DNA of 64,000 nt from Aristolochia californica (GCA_029961685.1 JARWKL010000002.1:32890908-32954907), one strand, 5' to 3'. Counted from the stretch's first letter, positions 53,062-63,431 are shown. The notes: generated by a model from the letters alone, not told the origin. Made by a program: numbers and translations.

Positions 53062-53194
53062 GTTTGGGCCCATCTTCCAACACTCTTGGATTTGTCAGAC
53101 TTTATTGGTCTTATGGGGTTTGGGGCCCATCTTCCATCACACTTGGATATTAGGGCCTTCCTTGGTCATGTGGGTTTGGGCCCATATTCCCACA

Positions 53195-54904
53195 ATCTGT
53201 ATATCAAAGGGACCAACCTAAGTAATGCTCCAAAAGGGTTGGCTGAAGGGGTAAGTGAGCATCAAATAAAGGACGATTAGAGAAAGGCTGCCAAATAATG
53301 AAAAGGTAATGGGTAATCAAAGGAAGACAAGGTGAAGAAGTTGTGGCTATCGTGTACTTTATTTTACAAAGTAATTCAAATCTTCATCATATGAACCAGT
53401 GCTAACAACAATCAGCAAATAATGAACCCAAGGCAAGCAATCGAAGAGTTCTTCAATAATAATGTCTCAATCAAAGAGACACAATAGCAACTATGAAAAA
53501 GGGTCAATGCCCAAATAACACATACCAAATATGTCATTTTATAATAGCAGATAACTAGTAAATAATGAAAGTCCTTAAGGATGATAAGACCACTTGAATT
53601 AATCTGCAATGAGTAGATCCTTGATTAAGGGAGCAGTGAACCAAGTAATAAGCAGAGGGTTAATCATCAGAGCTGAAGTTAAGGGACCGACTCAAAGAAC
53701 TGAGTCAAGGGACCAATCGGGCTCTACCAGAAAATGAGACTTGTAATAATGGGCTCAAACTCGGGATAATAGGGTCATGAGTCTGAGTTAATAGGTGAGT
53801 CAATAGTTGATTTGGTTTTAGACCAAAGTAACTGAGTCAAGTACCAAAATGCAATGATCAAACCAGTATGCATGACACACCAACTCAGGATAAACCAGCT
53901 CAACAACTTAGGATTGGGACCGATATAACAGAGGTAGAGAGCAAGTGGACCGAGTCAGACTACCACGAGTTCGGTCCAAGTTAACTCGCTGGTACTGAGT
54001 CAATCCTAGTTAGGCTAATATGTAGTGATTCTCATAAAGAAACGGGCCATATGGGATACCAAGATAAATATCATGAACTTCAGCATGAAAGCAAGAAAAC
54101 CACTTGGCAGACTAAATACAAACCCAATTACTAAGTCAAGATCGAGTTGAGTCTAAGTCCGATGGAGGAGGCGCTGGTCTACAAAACCAGAGATCATCGA
54201 GTTGTTGAGTTTCTGTAATTGGCAAACCAATAATAATCATACAGATAACAGGATATGAAATTTGCACCAGCCCAACACTTCCATAAATAAACCAATCGAG
54301 ATCAGAGAAGCAGTGGGAATTACGACAGCAAGACGAGGCAGGGAGATTAACGGAGAGCTACAAGAAGTTACGGGATTGTAGAAAATATTCCCACTAGTGA
54401 AGGAGATGAGCCAGAGACTTATGAAAATAACAATATTTTTTAGATAATATGATCCAGTAAACCGAACAGTTAGGATAAACAACAAAGAAGTTGTTTGAAA
54501 ACAGCAACAAACCAGTAATTTGCGCTGGTTCGGATGAAACTTTCCAGAGATAATGGATTTTTTAGAAGGAAAAAGATACACTCCTTGACTCGCAGGCTAA
54601 ACAAGGATTAATGAGCTAATTGGATCATTTCCAAAAATAAATCACTCCAACAAAGACAAATTTGTCTCTGCAGCTGGAAAGACGTTGACTTGCTTGATAA
54701 ATCTTTAAACCGTTAATAGTTATATGACTTAGATTATCAGCATACAACCAGGATACGAATTTCAAGCAGAAAATATGAATCAATTGCGAGATGGAAAAAT
54801 TCCAGCCTGAGATACCTACTCGGGATACCAGCAATAGAAGCCAGTTACGACGAAACTGTAAGATAAACAAGAATTTATAACTACATGAAATTCATAGTAT
54901 AAAA
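53195..54904 (-). other. A3 interior
   Basis: About 1.7 kb without long frames. It aligns with A1 around 2195-2400 (CCATTACC, CTTTATTTGA and CACTTACCC blocks at 53235-53330), carries the conserved small ORF at 53412-53537 and has many GAGTCAA and ACTCGG words between 53680 and 54020. Frames of 110 or fewer codons between 54237 and 54870 have no recognisable domain. Confidence 0.6.
53412..53537 (-). CDS. Conserved small ORF in A3
   Basis: MTYLVCVIWALTLFHSCYCV then SLIETLLLKNSSIACLGFIIC and stop, about 41 aa. An upstream in-frame ATG (53609) would extend it to 65 aa. It aligns with the 38-aa frame in A1 with in-frame indels and an identical C-terminus. Confidence 0.35.
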   Translation of the reverse strand: MTYLVCVIWALTLFHSCYCVSLIETLLLKNSSIACLGFIIC

Positions 54905-55236
54905 TGTAAAAGGAAGCCCAGAATCATACCTCCCTCCATGCGATCAGATTTCGTGTATAAATAATCGGCATCCTATTCTCTGCTTGTGTTTGGCACTTCC
55001 GCCTTCTAATCACTCTCATACGATGGTGTATTACTGAAGGGGAATCAGTGACCGAGATTGGGGACCAAACATTTTTTATATCACCCAAGCTTCCATCAAG
55101 CTTATTGGCTTCGTGTAACTGCTGATGAGAGGGAGTTATAACTCCCGATAGAAGTGGACAAAAACTTTCGAAACGGAAGTTACTCCTTGATAGAAGTTGG
55201 ACCACTGCTTCCAAAACTGAAGGGAAGCAGTTAACA
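54905..55236 (-). repeat. Probable 3' LTR of C6
   Basis: On the minus strand TGTTAACTGCTTCCC to CTTCCTTTTACA, 332 bp, preceded by CAAGTGGGATAA, the usual copia polypurine tract and LTR junction form. The 3' end is a guess, because no second LTR is in the window. A 110-codon frame overlapping it (55256-54924) is probably chance. Confidence 0.6.
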
Positions 55237-55251
55237 TTATCCCACTTGGTG
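55237..55251 (-). other. Polypurine tract of C6
   Basis: CACCAAGTGGGATAA on the minus strand, next to TGTTAAC. Confidence 0.7.
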
Positions 55252-55517
55252 CTCACTTCTAGTGTAATATGAATCCTATTGATAATCTGAATTTAAGTAA
55301 TAAATACATGAATCATGGTGATAGGTCCTCAAATGACAAGTATTACCTTCCATGTATTATAATATATTTATTTCTTATACTTTATGAATAAACCGTATGT
55401 TTATTCTTGGTCCAACACAGATGAATTTTCTCAAAATTAAGGTGCACATAAATATGAGAAAAAACATCACAATAATTAAGAATTTCATTAAAATAACATT
55501 ATTCATACAATGAAAAA
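55252..55517 (-). other. C6 3' untranslated region
   Basis: About 270 bp between the RNase H stop and the polypurine tract, AT-rich, nothing recognised. Confidence 0.6.
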
Positions 55518-56296
55518 TTACATAATGGAACCAAGTCCCATATTCACGACATGATCCTTGAATTTAAACAGTGGCATGCCCTTAGTCAAAGGATCAACTA
55601 TCATTAATTCAGTGCTTACATGCTCAATGACCACTTTCTTTTCTTTAACACATTCTCTTATGGCCAAATACTTTATGTCGATGTGTTTACTTTGACTTCC
55701 ACTATTGTTGTTCTTGGCCATAAAAATAGCAGTTGAATTGTCGCAATATACTCTCAATGGCCTAGAAATAGAATCCACAATTCTAAGCCCAAAAATGAAA
55801 CTCTTGAGCCATACACCATGTGAAGTAGCCTCAAAACAGGAAACTAACTCGGCTTCCATAGTGGATGTGGTAGTCAAAGTCTGTTTGACACTCCTCCATG
55901 ATATAGCTCCACTGGCCAACAAGAAAATGTATCCTGATGTTGATTGGCGAGAATCAATACAATAATCAAAGTCAGAATCTGAGTAGCCAATTACTTTAAA
56001 TTTTCCGTTCGTCTATACATCAGGATGTAATCTTTGGTTCTTTGAAGGTACCTCATTACTTTCTTTACAACTCTCCAATGGTCTAACCCTAGATCAATCT
56101 GATATCGTCCCAACATTCCTACACCAAATGCAATGTCAGGTCTTGTGTAGACTTGAACATACATTAGGCTTCTGACAGCAGAAGCATATGGAATGTCCAT
56201 CATATGTTCTCTTCCAAGGTCGTTCTTCAGGCATTGGTTCAAATTGAACCTATCACCCTTCACAATGGGAACTACACTTGGTGAACAATCCTTCAT
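55518..56296 (-). pseudogene. pol: C6 RNase H
   Basis: Frame 56296-55991 has VPIVKGDRFNLNQCLKND, PYASAVRSLMYVQVYTRPDI and VMRYLQRTKDYIL. Frame 55922-55518 has SWRSVKQTLTTTSTMEAEL, VYCDNSTAIFMAKNN, SKHIDIKYLAIRE and VDPLTKGMP, ending VVNMGLGSIM. One shift near 55980 joins YSDSDFDYCIDSRQ-type sequence. Confidence 0.9.
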
Positions 56297-56353
56297 CCAA
56301 AATCTCTCTAAAACTTTATTAATACATGTTTCCTGAGATAGACCTAAAATACC

Positions 56354-56915
56354 TCAAAATCTATCTCTATGAATCTTAATGCCAATGACATAATATGCCT
56401 TACCCATATCCTTCATATCGAAATATTTAGAGAGAAATTGTTTCACCTCATGCAGAAAACCCTGATCATTGGTTGCTAGCAAATTGTCATCCACATATAA
56501 AGCAAGAAAACAAATTTTAACTTCCACTAACCTTTTGGTATATACATCCATCCATAATGTTTTCTACAAAATCGAATGAAGAAATTACATTATGGAATTT
56601 CAAATTCCATTGGTGGGATGCTTGTTTTAATCCATATATGGATTTTTTGAGTTTGCAAACCATTGCTCATCATCACAAGTGGGAATCCTTCAGGTTGTTT
56701 CATGTAAACTTCCTCCTCTATAAATCCTTTGAGAAATGTCATTTTCACATCCATTCGTTGCAACTCTAAGTCAAAATGGGCTACTAATGCCAAAATAATG
56801 AGCAAAGAATCTTTCTTAGATACAGGATAAAAAGTCTCGTGTAATCAATTCCTTCTTTCTAAGTGAATCCCTTATCAACTAGTCTTACCTTGTATCTCTC
56901 AATTTTTCCCAATGA
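56354..56915 (-). pseudogene. pol: C6 reverse transcriptase, C-terminal part
   Basis: Starts after the miniature-LTR insertion with DSLGKIERYKVRLVDKGFT. Frame 56805-56590 has LVAHFDLELQRMDVKMTFLKG and EEVYMKQPEGFP. Frame 56551-56354 has the catalytic FLALYVDDNLLAT (intact) and KYFDMKDMGKAYYVIGIKI. Small shifts separate the three. Confidence 0.9.
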
Positions 56916-56920
56916 GTCTT
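56916..56920 (+). repeat. Target-site duplication GTCTT (left) of the miniature-LTR chimera
   Basis: GTCTG at 59373-59377 differs by one base. Joining the flanks on the minus strand restores RTKTDSLGKIE, as expected for copia RT. Confidence 0.85.
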
Positions 56921-57012
56921 TGTTATGGGCCACAGTGAACCCCTGGTCCTGGGTTAAGTACCTATGTCTTCCACTCCTAACAAACCGGTCTTTTGGGTAG
57001 TATTGGCTAACA
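56921..57012 (+). repeat. LTR1 of the miniature element
   Basis: 92 bp, TGTTATGGGCCACAG to ATTGGCTAACA. It lacks 8 bp near its end that LTR2 has. Confidence 0.88.
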
Positions 57013-57014
57013 TT

Positions 57015-57026
57015 TGGTATCAGAGC
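57015..57026 (+). other. Primer-binding site of the miniature element
   Basis: TGGTATCAGAGC, 2 bp after LTR1. Confidence 0.88.
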
Positions 57027-57065
57027 TTTGGCTAGGTCACTAGTTTGATTTCTGACAACGGCGCA

Positions 57066-57233
57066 GAGGCTGGATTTAAATACTGGTAGGTTCCGGGAAA
57101 ACACCAGGTAACGGAACCCGGTTGGGCCAGAGTCGCTACGTCGCACGCAAAGGCTGGATTAAAATATAGGTAGGGTCGGGGGAAACACCAGGTAATGGAA
57201 CCTGGGTCGGACCTATGGCGTTACGCCGTCGTG
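57066..57233 (+). repeat. Two 84-bp tandem repeats in the miniature element
   Basis: Units begin GAGGCTGGATTTAAAT (57066) and AAGGCTGGATTAAAAT (57150). Both contain GGAAACACCAGGTAAYGGAA-like sequence. No coding frame is evident. Confidence 0.85.
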
Positions 57234-57246
57234 GTCGTCAGCTTGC

Positions 57247-57261
57247 AAAGGGGGAATGTGG
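57247..57261 (+). other. Polypurine tract of the miniature element
   Basis: AAAGGGGGAATGTGG just before LTR2. Confidence 0.75.
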
Positions 57262-57361
57262 TGTTATGGGCCACAGTGAACCCCTAGTCCTGGGTTAAGT
57301 ACCTATGTCTTCCGCTCCTGACACACCGGTCTTTTGGGTAGTATTGGCTAGGTGTTTAACA
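57262..57361 (+). repeat. LTR2 of the miniature element
   Basis: 100 bp, TGTTATGGGCC to GGTGTTTAACA, followed by TTTG, the start of another primer-site context, before sequence switches to gypsy pol. Confidence 0.85.
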
Positions 57362-57365
57362 TTTG

Positions 57366-58098
57366 AGTGTTGTGCCGCATAATCGGAAGAGTTCCTTCCA
57401 GAAGTAACTGGTAAACATCACATCCCAATCACTGACGATGGACTCGGGAATGCCATGGAGACGGACAATGTTGTCAAAAAAAAACTTGGGCGACTGTGGC
57501 TGCTGTATACGGATGGGCCATGGCATGAAGTGGGCATACTTTGAAAGGCGATCCACCACAACAAAAAGGACAGATTTCCCCGCTGCTCTCGGAAGGCCTT
57601 CAATAAAGTCCATAGAGAGGTCGGACCAGACCTGAGTGGGAACGGCGAGGGTTGAAGCACCCCAGCCGGAGACAAATGATCAGCCTTGTTGCGCTGGTAG
57701 ACCAAGCAGGCAGCAACATGAGACTTCAACCCAGCCCAATAAAAATTGGTGCGTACCCATTGTAAGGTTTTCTGCAACCCCTCATGTGTGCTGTCATGGT
57801 AAGCTAATAAAATTTTCATCACCAAGGAAGATGAAGGCAGGAGGTAGATTCGTCATTTGTACAGGATGAGCTGATCCAATATGGACCAGTGAGACGCTAT
57901 CTGGCCTACTGTAATTTTTTGAGACAGCTGTTGTAATTCTGCTATGGACTGGTGCTCTTGACGGATGGACTCAAGCAGCAGTGGTGTGGGTTGGCTGATG
58001 GCTGTGAGTTGCAATGCTGCATCGGACCGACGAGAGAGAGCATCCACTGCTCGGTTCAAGGGACCAGGTTTGTGTTCCACGGTAAAATCGAATCCCAT
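57366..58098 (-). pseudogene. int: Captured gypsy RNase H end and integrase
   Basis: Frame 58098-57853 has MGFDFTVEHKPGPLNRAVDALSRR-type sequence and WSILDQLILYK. Frame 57825-57418 has HDSTHEGLQKTL (His pair) with CLVYQRNKADHL (one Cys lost). Frame 57613-57356 has MDFIEGLPRAAGKSV, VVDRLSKYAHF, SDWDVMFTS and FWKELFRLCGTTLK, where it is cut by the junction with LTR2. Confidence 0.87.
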
Positions 58099-59320
58099 GA
58101 GCTTTCTTATCTAGTGTTGTTGGGGTGGGGTGGATATGTGTTGGTCCAACAAGAACTTGAGACTGGAGTGATCGGTGCGGATGAGAAAAAAGCAGCCCCA
58201 CAAATATGGTCTCCAGTGCTGCACGGCCTTCACTAACCCAATTAACTCTCTTTCGTAAGCTGGCAATTTGTGATGGTGGAGAGCCAGCTGACAGCTGAAG
58301 TATGCAATGAGCTACTGGGATTGATGAAGAACTACACCGATTCCGGTGCCAGAGGTATCACATTCCAGCACAAAGACTTCTTCAAAATTTGGCAACTACA
58401 GTACCAGTGCTGAAGCTAGAGCCTGCTTGAGCACATTGAATGAGTTCTCTGTTATATCCGTCCAAAGGAAGGTGTTACGGCGCAGCAGGTTCGATAAGGG
58501 CACTGCGAGGTGTGCATAATTCTGGATGAACTTTCTGTAATACCCCGCTCAGCCCAGAAACCCTCGTAAGGCAGCAACATTGTGGGGGTGGTGGACACTG
58601 TTGTATCGTCTCTATTTTTTTTGGATCCATAGTGACTCCAAATGTTGTAATCACATGACCCAAATATGCCACATGGGGCTGACCAAAGGAACACTTGGGG
58701 CGCTTCAAATATAAATGGTGAGTCCGGAGGAGGCTGAAGACCCGACGCAGGTCTTGGAGGTGTTGCACCCAACTCTTGCTGAAAATCAGGATATTGTCAA
58801 AGAAAACAAGGACACATTTTCTGAGAAAGGGGCGAAATACCTCGTTCATTAATGCCTGAAATGTGGAGGGCGCATTGGAGAGGCCGAAGGGCATGACAAT
58901 GAACTCGAAATAGCCATGGTGAGTGCGGAAGGCTGTTTTCTCTATGTCTGAAGGATGCATGCGGACTTGATGATAGCCAGTCAGTAGGTCGAGCTTGGTG
59001 AAAACTTTGGCCCCATGGAGTTCATCTAGTAACTCATCCACTACCGGAATGGGAAACTTTTCCTTAATGGTCTTGGCATTTAGTTCCCGGTACTCAACAC
59101 AAAAGCGCCATATGTGATCATTCTTCTTCACCAACAGGACAGGTGATGAGAAGGGAGAGGTACTAGGTCTTGTGAGGCCCTAGTCTAGCATGACAGCACA
59201 TTGTCGTTCAATCTCATGTTTTTTCAAGTGAGGGTATCGATATGGTCGCACCACCACGACCTCGGTGCCAGCCTTCAAATGGATTTTGTGGTCACATACC
59301 GATCCCACAGAGGCCATTTG
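58099..59320 (-). pseudogene. pol: Captured gypsy reverse transcriptase and RNase H
   Basis: Starts at about 59320 with GDHKIHLKAGTEVVVVRPYR-type sequence. Frame 59134-58475: WRFCVEYRELNAKTIKEKF, FTKLDLLTGYHQVRMHP, VMPFGLSNAPSTFQALMN, catalytic block LVFFDNILIFSK (second Asp changed to Asn), LGHVITTFGVTM. RNase H parts (FVLECDTSGTGIGVVL-type) follow at 58470-58100 in broken frames. Confidence 0.87.
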
Positions 59321-59372
59321 GGAAGACATAGGTACTTAACCCAGGACTAGGGGTTCACTGTGGCCCATAACA
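59321..59372 (-). repeat. Inverted 52-bp LTR piece at the right end of the chimera
   Basis: Its reverse complement is identical to the first 52 bp of LTR2 (57262-57313), including the CCTAGTCC variant that separates LTR2 from LTR1. It joins gypsy pol at CTTCC, a short shared sequence. Confidence 0.92.
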
Positions 59373-59377
59373 GTCTG

Positions 59378-60011
59378 TCTTTGTCCTATGGACCCATTTA
59401 CATCTAATGGATTTAAATCCATTAGGCAACTCAACAAGATCCCAAACTTCGTTACTCTTCATAAAATTCATCTCTTCCTTCATGGCATTGTACCATAATT
59501 CTGATTCTTGCAGATACACTACATAATCATCAAAAATTCCTGATCTCTTTGATATAATAGATCTTTTTAATGTTGTACCATCATATTCCTAAGAAGTATG
59601 TGGTTCAACTAGTTGCTCAAAAGTGTTTGGCAACTCTTGAACTAGCTAATCTACTAGAATATCGTCAGCAGCTTGTGGAAATTCAATGATTGGTTGTTCA
59701 ACACCAGTTTGTACTTGAGTGGTACTATAAACAATAACCAATCTATCACTTGAGGTGGAAGGTTGAGATTCTGATTCATCTTTCATAGAAACTATGTTCC
59801 GATTTTGATTGATCCCACTGATCAAGTCATTTTTAAGAAACTTTGCATTTCTTGATTCCACAATCCTAGTGCAGTGAGATGGACAATAAATTTTGTAACC
59901 TTTGGACCTTTTAGCATATCCAATGAAATACCCACTAATGGTCCTTGGGTCCAGGTTCTTCTCTTGTGGATTATAAATTCTCACTTCAGATGGGCATCCC
60001 CAAACGCACAT
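59378..60011 (-). pseudogene. pol: C6 integrase C-terminal part and RT N-terminal part
   Basis: Frame 60011-59646 holds CPSEVRIYNPQEKNLDPRTI, GYFIGYAKRSKGYKIYCPSH and a Ser-rich linker. From 59640 to 59378, with small shifts, MKEEMNFMKSNEVWDLVELP, GFKSIRCKWVHRTKT, where the miniature-LTR chimera interrupts. Confidence 0.87.
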
Positions 60012-60700
60012 ATGTCACAAAATTGGTTTCCAACATTTCCATAATTCAAATGGCATTTTAGGAACAGCCTTGGTTGGAACCCGGTTTAATATATACACTG
60101 CCATCTTAAGTGCTTCAGCCCACAAGGATCTAGGAATATTGGAGTTGCTAAGCATACTCCTCGGTTTCTTCTTTCTGCTACACCATTTTGGTCCGGTGAA
60201 CCAGGCATGGTGTATTCGGCAACAATCCCATGTTCTTGAAGAAACTTTGCAAATGGCCTAGGTGCTTGTCCATTCTTTGTGTATCTACCAAAGTATTCTC
60301 CACCTCTATCTGATCTCACAATCTTAATTTGCTTACCGCATTGTGTCTCTACTTTAGCCTTCAAGATCTTAAAGGCATCTAATGCTTTATCCTTGTTATA
60401 AAGCATGTAGAGATACATGTATTGTGAATAATCATCTATAAAAGAGATGAAGTATTTCTGACCATGTGAGTCCATGTCTGGACTACATATATCAGTATGT
60501 ATGATCTCTAATATGTTTGAACTCCTATCGGCACCTTTCTTTGACTTGTTAGTCTGCTTTTTTTTAATGCAGTCTACACAAGTCTCAAAATTAGTAAAAT
60601 CCAGAGTATTAAGTACCCCTTCATTTACTAATCTTTTAACTTTTATCCATGGAGATATGACCTAATCTTCGGTGCCACAATGTAGAGGAATCCACATTAA
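60012..60700 (-). pseudogene. int: C6 integrase core
   Basis: CVDCIKKKQTNKSKKG (finger Cys pair), IIHTDICSPDMDSHG (first Asp), YFISFIDDYSQYMYLY, RSDRGGEYFGRYT (second Asp), [13 protein letters not shown] (Glu present). All three catalytic residues are kept. The main frame is 60475-60086. An in-frame sequence slip follows RNRG. Confidence 0.9.
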
Positions 60701-61110
60701 TAACACCTCTTTTATTACCAGTTTGAACATGCATTGAATCCTATGTGGCATTGTTTTGTAAATTGAATCATAAGTGGCATTGTTTTGTAAATTGATGATA
60801 TAAAGACCATCAGACAAAGTACCATTCCCAACACAATCAGACTTATAATATAAACTGGCAGATGAGTCTGAAAAATTAAAGGAATATTCAAAATGTACAA
60901 TCCTTGAAACTGAAATCAAGTTTCTAGAGAAACTTGGAACATAAAAGGTCTTTTCGAACTTTAAAACAAAACCACTAATTAAATTTAAATAACAAGTTCC
61001 TATAGCTTCCACATGTGAACTCATCTTGTTTCATGATAAGATATTTTGCTCACTTCCCACTGGTCTCCTTAGGTTTTGCAAACCTTGTAAGGAATTCGAG
61101 ATGTGGATTG
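60662..61110 (-). pseudogene. pol: C6 protease and pre-integrase region
   Basis: The protease site reads WIDSRSTIHISNS (normally DSGAT), so Gly is Arg. The frame 61024-60662 then has YVPSFSRNLISVSRI, DSIYKTM and a duplicated piece: CATTGTTTTGTAAATTGA occurs twice at about 60748 and 60778. The usual ...LWHRRLGHIS ending is damaged. Confidence 0.82.
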
Positions 61111-61715
61111 TTGATCTAGAATCAATCCATCATGTGTTATATTGACATTAACCATATTAGATTCATAACAAACAAATGAGATTGGATTACTTTTGATCGC
61201 AAGCCATTTCTAAAACTTGACGCATTCCTTCTTCATGTTTCCCATCTTTTTACAAAAGAAACACTTGGAATATTTTGCCCTTCCCTTTCTATTTGGCTTG
61301 ATATTTGCCCTTTCCATACGTTGTCAGCATTGCACTTTCTTCTTGTTCCATCACCAATCTCCCTTCCTCTCGAACACACATGGTCAAAAGTTCATTAATT
61401 GACCATTTATCCTTATGTGTGTTATATGAGATTTTGAAGGGTCCATATTGGTGCGGAAGGGTGTTCATGATATAGTATACCAAGAAAGAATCCTACATTT
61501 CAACCTCGAGTTTCTTCAATTGAGCTGCAATATTTCTCATTTGCATGATGTGCTCGCGCACACCTCTCATATTGGTGAGCCTGAGGGATGAGAGCTTCAT
61601 GATTAGGGTGCTTGCAAGTGCCTTGTCTAAAGTAAAAAATTGTTCATCAATGGTTTTCAGCAAGTCTTTGACCTTTTCATGTTGATCAACAAAACCATGA
61701 ATACCAGCAGAAATT
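61111..61715 (-). pseudogene. gag: C6 gag, C-terminal part
   Basis: ISAGIHGFVDQHEKVKDLLK, FTLDKALASTLIM, RLTNMRGVREHIMQM, then frame 61483-61289 with NTLPHQYGPFKISYNTHKDK and MCVREEGRL. A zinc knuckle-like CFFCKKMGNMKKEC at about 61255-61215 has Asn in place of His. The DNA transposon insertion cuts it at 61715. Confidence 0.86.
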
Positions 61716-61718
61716 TTA
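61716..61718 (+). repeat. Target-site duplication TTA (left) of the DNA transposon
   Basis: TTA is repeated at 63435-63437. The restored gag codes for FIKTKISAGI on the minus strand, the normal copia sequence. Confidence 0.8.
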
Positions 61719-61875
61719 GGGCTTGTTAGTGTGCAGCGTAAGTGAAGTGTATTTCACTTACGCTAGGGAAAGTGGGCCAAAACCGTTAGTGCTTCCAGTA
61801 AGTGACAGGGGAAAGTGAAATACGGTTGTATTTTGCTTTCCCCCGTTTCAGGCATAAAACGATGGTAAGTGAAAT

Positions 61876-62105
61876 CCGAGGGGTCGTGCTCGGATTTCAC
61901 TTACTATCGTTCAAATACATCTCGTTGTCGGGGAGGATCGGGGAGGAACCTCTGTCAAACGAGGTTTCGAAGAAAAAAAATTTCTCTAATCCGAGGGGTC
62001 GTGCTCGGATTTCACTTACTATCGTTCAAATACATCTCGTTGTCGGGGAGGATCGGGGAGGAACCTCTGTCAAACGAGGTTTCGAAGAAAAAAAATTTCT
62101 CTCTC
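61876..62105 (+). repeat. Two 115-bp tandem repeats in the DNA transposon
   Basis: Units start CCGAGGGGTCGTGCTCGG at 61876 and 61991. They appear identical over the shared length. Confidence 0.9.
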
Positions 62106-62345
62106 GCGACCTTCGGCTTCTCTTCTCTCTCGGCCTCCCTCTCCTCTCCCTCTCGACCTCGTCGCAGAGAACGGAAGGCCGACCCTCTGCAGTAGAGCCT
62201 CCCGGCCTCCCTCTCTTCTCCCTCTCGGTGTACCGTTGGAGCGCCGCCTCTGTCGCCGTTGCCCACTGGCCCACTGCCTCCGTCGCCGTTGCCCGTTGGC
62301 CCGTCGCCGTAGTCTCCTGCCCGCTGAGGAAGACGACGCACACAG
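62106..62345. other. GC-rich core of the DNA transposon
   Basis: About 240 bp, very CT- and GC-rich, with simple repeats of GTCGCCGTTGCCC. Frames are open on both strands (for example 61802-62377 plus), but codons look like low-complexity Arg/Ser/Ala text. It may be captured genic GC-rich sequence or just simple repeat; not called as a gene. Confidence 0.5.
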
Positions 62346-62383
62346 GAAGATGTTGGTTTAAGTTTTTCCTAAGTTAGGAAAAA

Positions 62384-63200
62384 TTAAAGAATCGTAAAAA
62401 TAATAATTTATATTTTTTATTTATTTAATATTTTTATTTATAATTACTATATTAAATTAGTGATTTAATAGTCATAATTAAAATATTTTTAAAATAAATA
62501 TTTGATAAATTGTTTTGGTTTAATTATCCCATTGCTATAATTTATTAAACCAATGGTTTTAAATTTTGTGACAATATATTATTAATTAATAATACATAAA
62601 AATATATTATGTTATTGATAAATATATATTTATTATTATATTAAATTAGTGGTTTTTAATGTTAAAACATATCTTATGTTATTAAAAAATAATTTATTTA
62701 TTTATTATATTCACTTATGTTATTTTTTATTTTTTTATTTTTTATTTATTTTTAATAATTAATTTTTGTCGCACGTACTCAGAGGGAGTTTACAGTACAA
62801 TCTAGAAGAACATCATATTATCGAGATGTTTTAGCAATTCAGATGTCACAAAATTATTGATTATTATGTTTTAATGCCACTAAATATTTTTTATGTTGTA
62901 CTTTTGTATGAACAGATATAATTTTTTATATTAAAAACGTGATTGAGTTATATTTGTATTATTTTTATTTTTATTATTACGATATTTGTGTAGTACGCTA
63001 TGTAGTACGGTATTTGTATAATTATTTTATATTTAGATATTAAAAAATTAAAATTTGATTACAATTTTAATAATATAAAAGTAAGCATTTTTTAATTATT
63101 ATATTTAATATATTTTATTTATTAACTAATATTAATTTAATTTTCTGATAATCAGATATATCAAAATATTTTATTTATAAATAATCTATATGCACTTTAC
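62384..63200. other. AT-rich interior of the DNA transposon
   Basis: About 800 bp of extremely AT-rich sequence (TTTATTATT-type words) with no coding potential. It begins just after a palindrome CCTAAGTTAGG (62368-62378) flanked by T and A runs. Confidence 0.7.
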
Positions 63201-63204
63201 ACCA

Positions 63205-63336
63205 CACTTTCCATTACGCACACTAACACAAACAAGTACTTTATACAACACTTTCCATTATGCACACTAACACAAACAAGTACTTTACACCGCACTTTCC
63301 ATTATGCACACTAACACAAACAAATACTTTACATTC
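63205..63336 (+). repeat. Three 44-bp subterminal repeats
   Basis: Units start CACTTTCCATTA at 63205, 63249 and 63293 and contain GCACACTAACAC, which resembles the inner TIR sequence TGCACTAAC. Such repeats often bind transposase in related families. Confidence 0.88.
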
Positions 63337-63407
63337 CCTCTCACTTTCCCCAGGGAAAGTACTTTTCATTGTATTTCATTTCCCTCTGCACTTACATTGT
63401 GCACTAA

Positions 63408-63431
63408 CCCCCCCCCCCCCCCCCCCCCCCC
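63408..63431. repeat. 24-bp poly-C tract in the right TIR
   Basis: A 24-C run inside the terminal repeat of the DNA transposon, directly after GCACTAA. Confidence 0.85.

Larger units (their letters stand above)
50583..53194 (-). repeat. Solo LTR-B in A3, split by G5
   Basis: On the minus strand TGTGGGAATATGGGCCC to AAATTTCAACA. Without G5 it is about 460 bp. It begins with three related units of about 56 bp (starting at 53194, 53139 and 53082), each GGAAGATGGGCCC-like. No interior or second LTR is present, so it is a solo LTR. The A3 interior continues on both sides. Confidence 0.8.
50022..54904 (-). mobile_element. Non-autonomous LTR element A3, split by LTR-B, 5' part beyond C6
   Basis: Minus-strand A-family element. 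Its 3' LTR is at 50022-50264, then polypurine tract, second conserved ORF (50475-50272), an interruption by solo LTR-B, and interior 53195-54904 with the small ORF and GAGTCAA-type words. C6 begins at 54905 and is probably inserted in A3, so the A3 5' LTR would lie outside the window. Confidence 0.75.
56921..59372. mobile_element. Miniature-LTR (TRIM-like) chimera carrying antisense gypsy pol
   Basis: Left to right: LTR1 (56921-57012), iMet primer site, 84-bp tandem repeats, polypurine tract, LTR2 (57262-57361), gypsy pol in antisense orientation (57366-59320), and an inverted 52-bp piece of the same LTR (59321-59372). Both outer ends are the LTR start, TGTTATGGGCC, in inverted orientation. 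The unit is flanked by a TSD, so it integrated as one piece. Confidence 0.88.

Noticed and set aside
54924..55256. 110-codon minus-strand frame before C6
   Set aside because: It coincides with the probable C6 3' LTR and starts just upstream of the polypurine tract; no homology is recognised.
57003..57260. Cassandra-type 5S rRNA promoter or a tRNA gene in the miniature element
   Set aside because: No 5S internal-control-region words or cloverleaf could be seen; the tRNA-like word is only the primer-binding site.
61719..61760. CACTA (EnSpm) transposon ends
   Set aside because: The terminal words read TTAGTG...CACTAA, the reverse orientation of CACTA ends, and the duplication fits 3 bp (TTA) better.
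61802..62377. 191-codon frame in the DNA transposon as transposase or captured gene
   Set aside because: It spans the 115-bp tandem repeats and a low-complexity Arg/Ser-rich core; no DDE or DNA-binding motif is visible.
63205..63336. CRISPR-like array of 44-bp repeats
   Set aside because: The repeats are directly tandem without unique spacers, in plant transposon sequence.
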